Positions 8,001 to 16,404 of a stretch of 64,000 nucleotides of DNA are shown here, piece after piece. The position numbers and the translations under genes are program-made. A model generated the notes under the pieces. It was not told where the DNA came from. It searched no databases and saw only the letters and a list, made by a program, of their open reading frames with translations. Position 1 is the first letter of the stretch, and each line of letters begins with the position of its first letter. Where the stretch lies: NCBI GenBank assembly GCA_022360015.1, contig JAKSDQ010000076.1, positions 62,001 through 126,000 of the forward strand, given 5' to 3'. The stretch is from Cytophagales bacterium (lineage in GTDB: Bacteria; Bacteroidota; Bacteroidia; Cytophagales; Cyclobacteriaceae).

Positions 8001-9244
8001 TGTATGGAATTGGGTGAAAGCGTAGTATAAAGGTCGGCTACCTGCCCGGCTGCTGTTGTCCAGGACAACCCCGCCAGCCTGTTCCGGTTTTCCTGTTTTT
8101 GCCGTAATGTCAATTTCGTATTAGTGATTACATCAAATATCAGATCAGCCAGGGCGTCAGTTTCCCAATAGTCCACCTGCAGAATATGCGGAAACAATTC
8201 CGGAAGTCCCGATTGTCTGCTGACAATAACGGGCAAATCTGCGCTCATTGCTTCAATGCCCGTTAAACCAAAAGGTTCAGACACAGAAGGCATGACCAGA
8301 ACATCGCTGATTTTCCATAGGCGTTTCAGCTCTTCTTTATTTAAAAAACCCGGAAAATGGAAACGTTTGCTGATACCCAATCCTGCGGTCAATTCTATCA
8401 TTTCATCCCTTAAATCACCATCACCGGCCATTATGAAGCGAATTTGATCACTCCTTTCGGCGAGCTTACTGGCTGCATGGATAAAATGTGAAGGACCTTT
8501 CTGACGCGTAATCCGGCCACAAAATGTGATAACTTTTTCGCGGAATCCCGGAAGGTTGTCTGTTGTCTCCGGATGATCAAATCCAGGAGGAACACCATGG
8601 TAAACCACTTCAATTTTTTCGGGGTTAACTTCATAATGGCTGACGAGTACATTTTTTGTATAGTGGCTTACGGCGATGATTTTGTCGGCCTTTTTAAATC
8701 CCTTTTTTTCCAGTTTAAAAATAAATTGGTTACCGGATTCCCCATTTCTGTCGATTTCAGTAGAATGAACATGTAAAATCAGCGGTTTGTTACTGGCGCT
8801 GCGCATCATCAACGCCGCCCCGTAGGTGGGCCAATCGTGTGCATGTATGAGATCATAATTGCGTCCTTTCAAGGCCTTCACAGTCGCTTTGTCGAACCTG
8901 GCCAGTTCTTTACGGAGCGCATCGTCTATCGCATGTTCCGATTGTTTTTCCGGTTGTGATGAAACAGGGTTGCCCGGATAGGGGGAAAGGAGAGAAGGAA
9001 TGCTGATCTTATGCAGGAATTTACTCAGCACCTCACCGAGATTTTCCATTTCGTTTTTCAATGATGCAGCCTGTTTTGCATCACTACAACTTCCAACCGG
9101 ATTTTTTACATCATCCTGGTGTGGGGTCAAAAAGTCAATCTTAATACCCTTTTCAGTCAGTGCATTAGCAAGCCAATAACAGGCCGTTCCCAACCCTCCG
9201 GTTATATGAGGTGGGTATTCCCAGCCAAACATCAGTATTCGCAT
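7997..9244 (-). CDS. GT4 family glycosyltransferase, glycogen synthase-like
   Basis: A retaining GT-B glycosyltransferase of about 416 residues, likely elongating an alpha-glucan from a nucleotide sugar. MRILMFGWEYPPHITGGLGT carries the N-terminal glycine-rich acceptor/donor loop, DLIHAHDWPTY follows, and the C-terminal donor site has VITFCGRITRQKGPSHF and VSEPFGLTGIEAMSA (E-x7-E motif). I chose the ATG at 9244 because the paralog at 48887 begins at the same MR.LMFGWE; a TTG at 9262 and an ATG at 9247 are alternatives. It follows the FMN split-barrel gene by about 70 bp and overlaps the GH57 gene by 4 bp. Confidence 0.9.
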   Translation of the reverse strand: MRILMFGWEYPPHITGGLGTACYWLANALTEKGIKIDFLTPHQDDVKNPVGSCSDAKQAASLKNEMENLGEVLSKFLHKISIPSLLSPYPGNPVSSQPEKQSEHAIDDALRKELARFDKATVKALKGRNYDLIHAHDWPTYGAALMMRSASNKPLILHVHSTEIDRNGESGNQFIFKLEKKGFKKADKIIAVSHYTKNVLVSHYEVNPEKIEVVYHGVPPGFDHPETTDNLPGFREKVITFCGRITRQKGPSHFIHAASKLAERSDQIRFIMAGDGDLRDEMIELTAGLGISKRFHFPGFLNKEELKRLWKISDVLVMPSVSEPFGLTGIEAMSADLPVIVSRQSGLPELFPHILQVDYWETDALADLIFDVITNTKLTLRQKQENRNRLAGLSWTTAAGQVADLYTTLSPNSIQ

Positions 9245-9313
9245 CATCTGTCCCTTCAACAAAGAAACACGTTAAGTCATTTACTTATAAAAAATCGCCC
9301 GCCTTCTTAAAAA

Positions 9314-9790
9314 TTAATTGGGGACTAATTCCGCTACCTCTTTCTCGAATTTGCCTGCAATCTTAGTTGGCCTGATACGGAAGATGATAGCCTGATTGTT
9401 TGGATGGGTCGATTGTGAGATTTCAGAGACTTTCGACACCTTAAGGTTATCAAGTTTACTGATGGTCTTTTTTAAGTTTTCGACAAAAGTATGCAAAGCA
9501 TTTCGGGCAGTTCCTCCTTTGAGTTCTTCCACTTTCCCATAAACCACAACGCTTTTCCAATTTCGTAAATTTTCAAATTCTTCTACCTCTAGGCATACAC
9601 TGGGATTGTTCCTGAATATTTTGCTTTTCATACCCTCCCGGGTGTGGCTGATAATGCTTTGGGTTTCCTTGTCGTAGTAATAGGTAATGGGGATGACGTG
9701 TGGCGTATTGTTTTCGCAGCACCCCATTCGACCCAAATAGTGATTGCTGAGCACCTTCTCAATTTCGGTTTTACTTAAGTTTTGGATCAT
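9314..9790 (-). CDS. Pyridoxamine 5'-phosphate oxidase-like FMN split-barrel protein (copy 1)
   Basis: A 158-residue flavin split-barrel protein. The domain fills the chain: LGRMGCCENNTPHVIPITYY, then SIISHTREGMK, then WKSVVVYGKVEEL. Relatives bind FMN, F420 or haem, and several are induced by hypoxia or stress. The substrate is unknown. It shares its whole layout with the second copy at 41554-42048, and both stand beside a GT4-GH57 glycan module, so a link with that module is likely though unexplained. It probably heads the operon with the GT4 and GH57 genes. A weak FNR-like dyad lies at 9884-9897 upstream. Confidence 0.85.
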   Translation of the reverse strand: MIQNLSKTEIEKVLSNHYLGRMGCCENNTPHVIPITYYYDKETQSIISHTREGMKSKIFRNNPSVCLEVEEFENLRNWKSVVVYGKVEELKGGTARNALHTFVENLKKTISKLDNLKVSKVSEISQSTHPNNQAIIFRIRPTKIAGKFEKEVAELVPN

Positions 9791-9999
9791 GCTGTTTGAT
9801 ATTTTGGTTAAAAATCAGGTTAGAAAATATATAGAACTCCTAGCTTACAAAACTACAACTAAACTATTCATTATCAAAGGAAAGCGATAACTATCACCGG
9901 TCGTATGTGTGATGTTTTTGTTAAGAAATCATGAAAAACCGAATTTGCTTTTCAGACCTCAACAAAAAGGCGGGAAAGAAAGTTCTAAAATGATCGATA

Positions 10000-10065
10000 C
10001 TGTCTTTAATCAATGTTTAACATGATTCATATCATCAATTTTTTCTTTTCAAAGGGTTAATATTT
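10000..10065 (+). promoter_or_regulatory. Paired FNR-like operators and -7 box for the P-II-like gene
   Basis: Two dyads, CTGTC-TTTA-ATCAA (10000-10013, half match) and ATGAT-TCAT-ATCAT (10022-10035), have centres 22 bp apart. The -7 position, TAATATTT, starts at 10058, 29.5 bp after the nearer centre. The same geometry recurs at other promoters in the window. Confidence 0.6.
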
Positions 10066-10082
10066 ACCCAAAAAGAAGAATT

Positions 10083-10397
10083 ATGAAGCTAGTGGCTGTT
10101 TTAAGTACCGAAAACCACAAAAATACCTTACGTCAACTTTTTATCAGAAAGAAAATATCCGTTTTCAGCGAATTGAATGTCAACGGATTCCGGCCTGTTT
10201 ATCATGAAGGATTCGAAGCGCCGGAGAAGCCTGAAGATGTGAATCTGCATCCTGTTTTCTCAATACTTAGTTTTGCTTTTGTCACAGATTCCCAGGCCAA
10301 GGAATTAATACGGGATATTGACCTTTTTAATAACAAACAAACGCTACCAAAACCCGTCCATGCCTTTCAACTGGACGTAGACAGATTTGTGGGATAA
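10083..10397 (+). CDS. Small P-II-like protein
   Basis: A 104-residue soluble protein. The first 40 residues (MKLVAVLSTENHKNTLRQLF and then KISVFSELNVNGFR) resemble the first ferredoxin-like beta-alpha-beta unit of P-II signalling proteins and their distant relatives. A T-loop cannot be recognised with confidence. P-II-like proteins sense nucleotides or metals and act on a partner, often a transporter; no such partner is next to it. A paired FNR-like operator lies immediately upstream, placing it in the stress regulon proposed for this window. Confidence 0.5.
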   Translation: MKLVAVLSTENHKNTLRQLFIRKKISVFSELNVNGFRPVYHEGFEAPEKPEDVNLHPVFSILSFAFVTDSQAKELIRDIDLFNNKQTLPKPVHAFQLDVDRFVG

Positions 10398-10532
10398 TTT
10401 TCCGAAAGGCTCACCGGAAGTCAAGCCATTCTTAACAGACCAGTGATTTGCCAATAGCAAATAAAAGCCTATTTTTGTCCTTTTTGAAGCATGAAGCCGC
10501 TACCTGGCTTTATATGAAAAAGTTCAAAACAT

Positions 10533-11297
10533 ATGAAAATTGTATCCTGGAATGTAAATGGGATAAGGGCTATTGCCAAAAAAGGATTTGCGGAATCAAG
10601 GTTGGCTTTAAACAGTGATATGCTGTGCCTGCAAGAAACCAAGGCCCAGACAGCGGAGGTAGAAAAGGCACTGGCTTTATCAGATCATCAACCGTTGTAT
10701 ATCAACCATGCCGAGAGGAAAGGCTACTCAGGCACGGCCATCATTTCGGAAAAGATGCCATTGAAAGTTACCTATGACATGGGTGTTGCAGCACATGACT
10801 CAGAGGGCAGGATCATTACGGCCGAATATGACCGGTTTTACCTGGTTAATGTATATGTGCCAAATTCCGGAAGGGAATTGGTGCGTTTGGACTACCGCTC
10901 TGGGTGGGACCGGGATTTTTTGAGGTATTTACAACAATTGGACCATCAAAAACCTGTGGTGGCTTGTGGTGATTTTAATGTGGCCCATCAGGCCATGGAT
11001 TTGAAAAACCCGAAGTCAAACTACAACAAAACCGCAGGTTATACGCAGGTTGAAATAGACGGATTTTCTAATATCCTGGCGGGAGGTTTTATCGATACTT
11101 TCAGGTATCAGCACCCTGATGAAATCGCCTATAGCTACTGGAGTTTCCGCATGAATGCCCGCGCTAACAATGTCGGGTGGCGTATAGATTACTTTTTAAT
11201 CAGCGAAAGACTGGAAAAGCATTTGGTTGATTCTTTTATTTTACCGCATTATATGGGTTCTGATCATTGTCCGGTGGGCATTCGTTTAGATTTTTAA
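10533..11297 (+). CDS. xth: Exodeoxyribonuclease III / AP endonuclease
   Basis: A 254-residue enzyme of the endonuclease/exonuclease/phosphatase fold that cleaves DNA 5' to abasic sites and trims 3' ends. Catalytic motifs are visible: MKIVSWNVNGIRA (Asn), LCLQETKAQ (metal Glu), VNVYVPNSG, VACGDFNVAH (Asp/Asn) and YMGSDHCPVGI (terminal Asp-His pair). Length fits the ExoA/Xth group. It stands alone, with about 135 bp upstream and a repeat-rich gap downstream. Confidence 0.96.
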   Translation: MKIVSWNVNGIRAIAKKGFAESRLALNSDMLCLQETKAQTAEVEKALALSDHQPLYINHAERKGYSGTAIISEKMPLKVTYDMGVAAHDSEGRIITAEYDRFYLVNVYVPNSGRELVRLDYRSGWDRDFLRYLQQLDHQKPVVACGDFNVAHQAMDLKNPKSNYNKTAGYTQVEIDGFSNILAGGFIDTFRYQHPDEIAYSYWSFRMNARANNVGWRIDYFLISERLEKHLVDSFILPHYMGSDHCPVGIRLDF

Positions 11298-11499
11298 TTG
11301 ACAGTTGACAATTAATAGGGGGGTGATTTTGATTGAGGGTTTTTTTAAGGCTGGGGGCAGGGTGGATAGAGGAGAACTTTTGAAGGAAGTGCGGAGTTTG
11401 AGGCTGGGATAAAAGGGATAATTTGAATGGATCGGGGGATGAATTTTTTGATGTGAAAACAAAAAAATACTTTTGTGAAAAATTTACGACATAAACCAT
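11296..11499 (+). repeat. TTGACA-type interspersed repeat followed by a G-rich tract
   Basis: The gap opens with AATTGACAGTTGACAATTAA (from 11296), a short motif that recurs at 16321-16404, 24651-24680 and 26032-26051. It is followed by about 130 bases with strong G-over-C bias on the plus strand, including GGGGGG and GGGGGCAGGG runs. A similar G-rich tract follows the copy at 24651. No gene is seen. Confidence 0.5.
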
Positions 11500-13086
11500 A
11501 TGAAATCCAAACATACTAAGGCACCTTTCAGCTATGGGGAAGACTATTTAACAGCAGGCAAAGCCCTTGAAATCTGCAGGGGGCATAGCAGGGGCTATAT
11601 CAGTGATTCTACCGCCGGCAAGGTAAGGAAAAGTGAAAATATTGTTGCGACGATTGCCGGGGGGGATGAAGTGGTGTATGGTATCAATTCCGGTTTTGGC
11701 CCCTTGTGCACTACTAAAATTTCACCAGAAAACACCAGAAAATTACAGGAGAATATATTGAAAAGCCATAGTGTAGGGGTAGGTGAATTCATTTCCGACG
11801 AAGTTGCAAAATTAATGTTGATACTGAAAGTGCATGCGCTGGCCAAAGGTTATTCGGGCATCAGCGGATCAACATTGAATCGCATCGTTTGGCATATTGA
11901 AAATGACGCCCTCCCCAAGGTCCCGGCCCAGGGCTCAGTTGGTGCTTCAGGAGACCTTGCACCCCTTGCGCATCTTTTTTTGCCTTTAATAGGTCTGGGT
12001 ATGCTTAGCTACAATGGTAAGGATATAGCCACAAAGCATGTACTGGAAAAAGTTGGCTTAAAACCACTGAAACTCGCACCAAAGGAAGGACTGGCTTTAA
12101 TCAATGGTACCCAATTCATTGCGGCCTTTGCGGTAAAAGTGGTAGAGAAATTACATCATTGCATGAGTCAGGCCGACATTATCGCGGCTATGATGATAGA
12201 GGGGCTTTTGGGATCATCACGACCATTTTTGGATAAATTACATCAGCTAAGACCTTACCAGGGTACACAGCATGTGGCTACACGCATTAACCGGTTGCTG
12301 GCCAACTCAGCGATTGTTGCCTCACACAAAGACTGTGAAAGGGTGCAGGATCCGTATTCCCTGAGATGTATTCCACAGGTTCACGGGGCTTCGCGAAACG
12401 CCTGGTTGCATTTGAAAGAATTGTTGGAGATAGAACTCAATGCTGTTACGGATAATCCTGTGATCATTCATGAAGATCTGGCCATAAGCGGAGGCAATTT
12501 TCACGGGCAACCGCTGGCACTGCCTTTGGATTATATTTGTGTGGCTGCGTCGGAGTTGGGTAATATAGCCGACCGCCGCATATATTTGTCTATGGAAGGC
12601 AACGTGGAAGGGTTACCAAAATTACTGGTACAAGACACAGGATTACATTCCGGATTTATGATATTGCAATACACCACAGCCGCCCTGGTCAGTGAAAACA
12701 AAGGCCTGTGTTTTCCTGCCAGCGCAGATAGTATTCCGACCTCACTGGGACAGGAAGATCATGTGAGCATGGGTTCGATCGGAGGGAGAAAGGCTTTACA
12801 AGTGGTTGAAAATCTGGAGAAAATACTGGCCATTGAACTGCTGTGTGCCTGCCAGGCCCTGGACTTCAGGCGCCCACTTAAATCTACGCCGGTTATTGAA
12901 GCGGTACATGCCATGGTAAGGACCGAAATCTCACATACCAAAAATGATCGCATTTTTGCCGATGACATCCGAACTGTGCTTGGTATGATCCGGACCGGTG
13001 CTGTTCTGGAAGAAGGAAGGCGTTTTGATGACGGTGAGATTCAAAATCTGAAGTCGAAATATGATCAGCTTTTTGAGGTTTATTGA
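11500..13086 (+). CDS. hutH: Histidine ammonia-lyase
   Basis: A 528-residue enzyme that converts histidine to urocanate and ammonia, the first step of histidine degradation. The self-formed MIO cofactor triad Ala-Ser-Gly is in GSVGASGDLAPLAH (around residue 150). Other active-site regions are GINSGFGPLC, LINGTQFIAAF, the QDPYSLRCIPQVHGASR stretch and AISGGNFHGQPLA. The length is usual for HutH. It is followed after 12 bp by hutI in the same direction; hutU and hutG are not in the window. Confidence 0.95.
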   Translation: MKSKHTKAPFSYGEDYLTAGKALEICRGHSRGYISDSTAGKVRKSENIVATIAGGDEVVYGINSGFGPLCTTKISPENTRKLQENILKSHSVGVGEFISDEVAKLMLILKVHALAKGYSGISGSTLNRIVWHIENDALPKVPAQGSVGASGDLAPLAHLFLPLIGLGMLSYNGKDIATKHVLEKVGLKPLKLAPKEGLALINGTQFIAAFAVKVVEKLHHCMSQADIIAAMMIEGLLGSSRPFLDKLHQLRPYQGTQHVATRINRLLANSAIVASHKDCERVQDPYSLRCIPQVHGASRNAWLHLKELLEIELNAVTDNPVIIHEDLAISGGNFHGQPLALPLDYICVAASELGNIADRRIYLSMEGNVEGLPKLLVQDTGLHSGFMILQYTTAALVSENKGLCFPASADSIPTSLGQEDHVSMGSIGGRKALQVVENLEKILAIELLCACQALDFRRPLKSTPVIEAVHAMVRTEISHTKNDRIFADDIRTVLGMIRTGAVLEEGRRFDDGEIQNLKSKYDQLFEVY

Positions 13087-13098
13087 TAAGTAAGTGAC

Positions 13099-14340
13099 AT
13101 GAACTTGTTTAAAACCAAATTGGTCGGCCCTTTTAAACAATTACTGACCTTTGCCGGTATTCCCCCAAAAGGGCCCGTGGCCGACGAAAAATTGTCTGTT
13201 ATTGAAGATGCCGGTATTTTGCTGAAAGGTCGGTTTATAGAGGCAGTCGGGGGGTTCGATGAGCTTATCAGGGACTGGAAGGTCAGGGATGCAGCCATTG
13301 AGCGGCTGCGCGAAGATGTGGTGGGGTTACCGGGATTTGTCGATGCGCATACCCATATTTGTTATGCAGGTTCCAGAGCCCTGGATTACGCTATGCGGAA
13401 TGCCGGGAAGTCTTATCTTGAAATAGCCAGATCCGGTGGTGGCATCTGGAACAGCGTACAACATACGCGTAATGCGAGTGATGAGGTACTCGCGGAGGGG
13501 TTAACCGGCAGGATAAACCGGCATGTAAAAGCAGGGGTAACCACCATGGAAGTCAAAAGCGGTTATGGGCTTAACTTAGAGACAGAAATCAAAATGTTAA
13601 AGACCATTCAAAAGGTAAATCAGCAGCAATCTGTTGATCTGATCCCTACCTGTTTAGCGGCCCATATCCTGCCACCGGATTTCGACGGTAACGCCGGGTC
13701 TTACCTTCGCCATCTGGTAAGGGATCTGTTCCCGATCCTTCTTAGCGAAAAGCTGGCCAGTCGCATCGATATCTTTGTGGAAGAAACGGCCTTTGCTTAT
13801 GAAGTTGCCAAATCCTATCTCATTGCCGCCGGAAGGCAAGGTTTTGATCTAACCATCCATGCCGATCAGTTTACTACCGGGGGAAGTAAACTGGCAGTTG
13901 AAGTCAAAGCAGTTTCTGCCGATCATCTGGAGGCCAGTAGTGAAAAGGAAATAGCTTATCTGGCAAAAAGTGATACAACAGCCACGGTACTGCCTGGTGC
14001 CAGTCTTGGGTTAGGTATGAAATTTGCGCCGGCCAGAAGCCTATTAGATGCAGGAGGTAGTCTGGCCATTGCTTCGGACTGGAATCCGGGCTCTGCCCCG
14101 ATGGGCGATTTGCTGACACAGGCGGCGTTGCTGGGCGCTTATGAGAAACTAACTAATGCGGAGGTGTTAGCTGGGTTAACGGTGCGTGCGGCCAGAGCAC
14201 TTAAACTTACTGACCGGGGTAGCCTCAAACCGGGATTACTTGCTGATTTTATTGCGTTCCCTTGTGCGGATTACCGCGAAATTCTCTACAACCAGGGTGC
14301 ATTGAGACCATGCCGGGTGTGGAAAAAAGGAGTAAGGTGA
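13099..14340 (+). CDS. hutI: Imidazolonepropionase
   Basis: A 413-residue amidohydrolase that opens imidazolone-propionate to formiminoglutamate, the third step of histidine degradation. The metal-binding HxH is in FVDAHTHICYAG, with the substrate loop SRALDYAMR and SGGGIWNSVQHTR behind it. Later ligands appear in TIHADQFTTGG, SADHLEA and the catalytic Asp in IASDWNPGSAPMG. The N-terminal metal-dependent hydrolase barrel and small beta domain account for the whole length. It forms an operon with hutH. The intervening urocanase must be encoded elsewhere. Confidence 0.95.
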   Translation: MNLFKTKLVGPFKQLLTFAGIPPKGPVADEKLSVIEDAGILLKGRFIEAVGGFDELIRDWKVRDAAIERLREDVVGLPGFVDAHTHICYAGSRALDYAMRNAGKSYLEIARSGGGIWNSVQHTRNASDEVLAEGLTGRINRHVKAGVTTMEVKSGYGLNLETEIKMLKTIQKVNQQQSVDLIPTCLAAHILPPDFDGNAGSYLRHLVRDLFPILLSEKLASRIDIFVEETAFAYEVAKSYLIAAGRQGFDLTIHADQFTTGGSKLAVEVKAVSADHLEASSEKEIAYLAKSDTTATVLPGASLGLGMKFAPARSLLDAGGSLAIASDWNPGSAPMGDLLTQAALLGAYEKLTNAEVLAGLTVRAARALKLTDRGSLKPGLLADFIAFPCADYREILYNQGALRPCRVWKKGVR

Positions 14341-14369
14341 CCACGGAAAAACCAAAAGTTTAAGCCTGC

Positions 14370-15674
14370 CTAATAATCGATGGAGGCATATATAATCGCA
14401 TATAACCGGTCCCAAAACTCTTGATTTGGAAAAGGCACAATCTGGGTCATGCCCACAAAAATAAGATCCTCATTTGGGTCGATAAAGAATTTGGTGTTAA
14501 AGTAACCACCCCATTCATATGTTCCCGGTGATTTTGGACTATAGCCATTGCCTTCCAGGGTGGTCAGGGCGAAGCCCAATCCATACGTCACACCTGGAAT
14601 TTTAGAGAAGCCTTTGTTCTTTCGGTTGAGGTAAATCAACTGGTCCGATGTCATCATTTCGATGGTTTTCCTGCCTAAAATCCTATGTTCTTTATATTTG
14701 CCACCATTTGACAGCATGAAGATGAATCTTGCATAGTCCATAGCAGTTGAAGACAGCCCGCCACCACCTGCAAAAAAGTTTCTCCCATCAGCACTTGGAT
14801 ACTCTAAAGCGCCGTTGTCTTCAATATCTTTCATCATGATCAGTTCATCGTCATCATCATAGGTGTAGACAGGGCATAGTCTTTTTCTCTTTTTTTTGGG
14901 TAGATAGAAATGGGTGTCATTCATTTCCAGCGGGGTAAAAATGTGCTCACGAAAATATTCGTTCAGTGATTGCCCCGAAATAACCTCAATGACCCTTCCT
15001 AAAACGTCCATATTCAGCCCATACATATATTTCTCCCCCGGTTGGAATACCAGCGGAACCCTGGCCAGCTTGTCAATAAATTCTTCAGTGCTCCAGCTTT
15101 CGTGCGATAACCCAACGTCCAGCATATCGTTTTTAGCATAGACTGCCTTGACTTTTCCCGAATGAAAATCACCATAAGCAATACCTGAAGTGTGTGTGAG
15201 CAGGTGTCTGATAGTAACAGGCCTTTGCAATGGTACGGTGGTATAGCTGGAATCATCCATGTTGAATGTATTCAGAGCCCGTGTTTCTTTAAATGCTGGC
15301 AGAAAAAGGTGGACAGGGTCATCTAACCCCAGCTTTCCCTGTTCGAACAGTTGCAAAATTGATACGGAAGTGATAGCCTTCGTCATGGAGGCAATTCGAA
15401 AGATATCGTCCGGTTCATAGGCTTTTCTCTTTTTCAGGGTTCTGTAGCCAAAATTGTTAAAATAAACAATTCTACCTTTCCTGGCTATCAGGAATACCCC
15501 ACCAGGCATCTGTCTTTTTTCAATGTAGCTTTCAACAAAAGGGTCAATTCGGGCTAAAACATCAGACAACATCCCCACTTCTTCAGGCAAACCTTCAGAC
15601 AGCTCGTGGTACCGTGATTGTCCGTAGTTGTGTGTGATGAAGAAAATTAACAGAATCGATAATAGTACTCTCAT
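14370..15674 (-). CDS. Secreted serine hydrolase of the class C beta-lactamase / EstB family
   Basis: A 434-residue exported protein. A signal peptide covers residues 1-18 (MRVLLSILLIFFITHNYG). The nucleophile motif SxxK is in RIASMTKAIT, the second motif region has a tyrosine in EKYMYGLNMDVLG, HLLTHTSGIAYG is a typical companion stretch, and the C-terminal WGG (in YEWGGYFNTKFF) replaces the K-T-G of true lactamases. That combination is usual in esterases and D-amino-acid hydrolases of this fold rather than in antibiotic-resistance enzymes. The natural substrate is unknown. It is a single gene, convergent with hutI. Confidence 0.88.
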   Translation of the reverse strand: MRVLLSILLIFFITHNYGQSRYHELSEGLPEEVGMLSDVLARIDPFVESYIEKRQMPGGVFLIARKGRIVYFNNFGYRTLKKRKAYEPDDIFRIASMTKAITSVSILQLFEQGKLGLDDPVHLFLPAFKETRALNTFNMDDSSYTTVPLQRPVTIRHLLTHTSGIAYGDFHSGKVKAVYAKNDMLDVGLSHESWSTEEFIDKLARVPLVFQPGEKYMYGLNMDVLGRVIEVISGQSLNEYFREHIFTPLEMNDTHFYLPKKKRKRLCPVYTYDDDDELIMMKDIEDNGALEYPSADGRNFFAGGGGLSSTAMDYARFIFMLSNGGKYKEHRILGRKTIEMMTSDQLIYLNRKNKGFSKIPGVTYGLGFALTTLEGNGYSPKSPGTYEWGGYFNTKFFIDPNEDLIFVGMTQIVPFPNQEFWDRLYAIIYASIDY

Positions 15675-15878
15675 AGATACATAAATTTTTATCTAATATA
15701 ACTAAATCCGTGACTTAAACAAGTCCATGACCGTTTCTTGCTAAATAGATACCGGCACGATTCATATAACAGTTTTGCCTGTCCGGATTTACAAAAAAAT
15801 AAATAGGTTTCTGCGAATTTGATTAATATTGTATTATAAACTATTATTTTTTGTTTAAGGAACCAGAGGAGGATCCAA

Positions 15879-16337
15879 ATGAACAATATATTAGTAACCA
15901 TCGATTTTGATGAAAATACCGGTTTGTTGGTTAACCAGGGCTTTGAGATGGGGCAGAAGTTTGAAGCTAAAGTCTGGTTGCTGCACATAGCCGCGCCGGA
16001 GCCTGACTTTATCGGTTACAAGATCGGCCCCCAATATATAAGAGACAGCCGTGCAGGGGAATTGAGAAAGGAGCACAAAGCACTGCAGGAACTGGCAGAC
16101 CAACTCAAGGCCAAAGGGGTAGATGCCGAAGGTCTGCTTATCTACGGTGCTACCATCGATATGATTGTTGAGGAGTCAGGGAAACTAAAATGTGACCTCG
16201 TTATTGTTGGATACCACGAACATGGCCTGCTCTACAGGGCTTTCAACGCCAACAAAACCTTTGAAATCATCAAAAAATCCAAAGTACCGGTAATGATCAT
16301 TCCGCTTGATCAGGGGAGAGTAATTGACAATGTATAA
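15879..16337 (+). CDS. Universal stress protein, single domain
   Basis: A 152-residue UspA-fold protein. MNNILVTIDFDENTGLLVNQ is the first strand and nucleotide region, CDLVIVGYHEHG the fourth strand, and KKSKVPVMIIPL the last strand. The usual ATP-binding pattern G-x2-G-x9-G-S is degenerate here, so it may not bind ATP. A strong Shine-Dalgarno sequence, AGAGGAGG, precedes the start, which is uncommon in this phylum and suggests high translation. An imperfect FNR-like dyad at 15819-15832 is not at the standard distance from a -7 box. Confidence 0.88.
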   Translation: MNNILVTIDFDENTGLLVNQGFEMGQKFEAKVWLLHIAAPEPDFIGYKIGPQYIRDSRAGELRKEHKALQELADQLKAKGVDAEGLLIYGATIDMIVEESGKLKCDLVIVGYHEHGLLYRAFNANKTFEIIKKSKVPVMIIPLDQGRVIDNV

Positions 16338-16404
16338 TTGACAATTATGGAAGTTTGTTACTTCACCATTTCCATATAACAAAATACCCAATTGTCAATT
16401 ATTC
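16321..16404. repeat. TTGACA-type repeats in inverted orientation
   Basis: TAATTGACAA (16321) and ATAATTGACAATTA (from 16334) face CAATTGTCAATTA (from 16390). The inverted copies bracket about 45 bases between the Usp gene and the end of the phosphoesterase gene. They belong to the family seen at 11296, 24651 and 26032. Confidence 0.5.

Noticed and set aside
9884-9897. Dyad GCGAT-AACT-ATCAC as a member of the FNR-like set for the first FMN split-barrel gene
   Set aside because: The -7 position is a poor match (TAGTTGTA) and the expected second dyad is absent; left as a weak candidate only.
14370-15674. Calling the serine hydrolase a beta-lactamase
   Set aside because: The third motif is WGG rather than K-T-G, as in esterases of the same fold.
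15819-15832. FNR-like dyad TTGAT-TAAT-ATTGT before the single-domain Usp gene
   Set aside because: Only one half fits, no partner lies at 22 bp, and no -7 box is at the standard distance.
15689-15988. Leftward frame of 99 codons overlapping the start of the Usp gene
   Set aside because: It is antisense to a well-supported Usp gene and shows no protein-like features.
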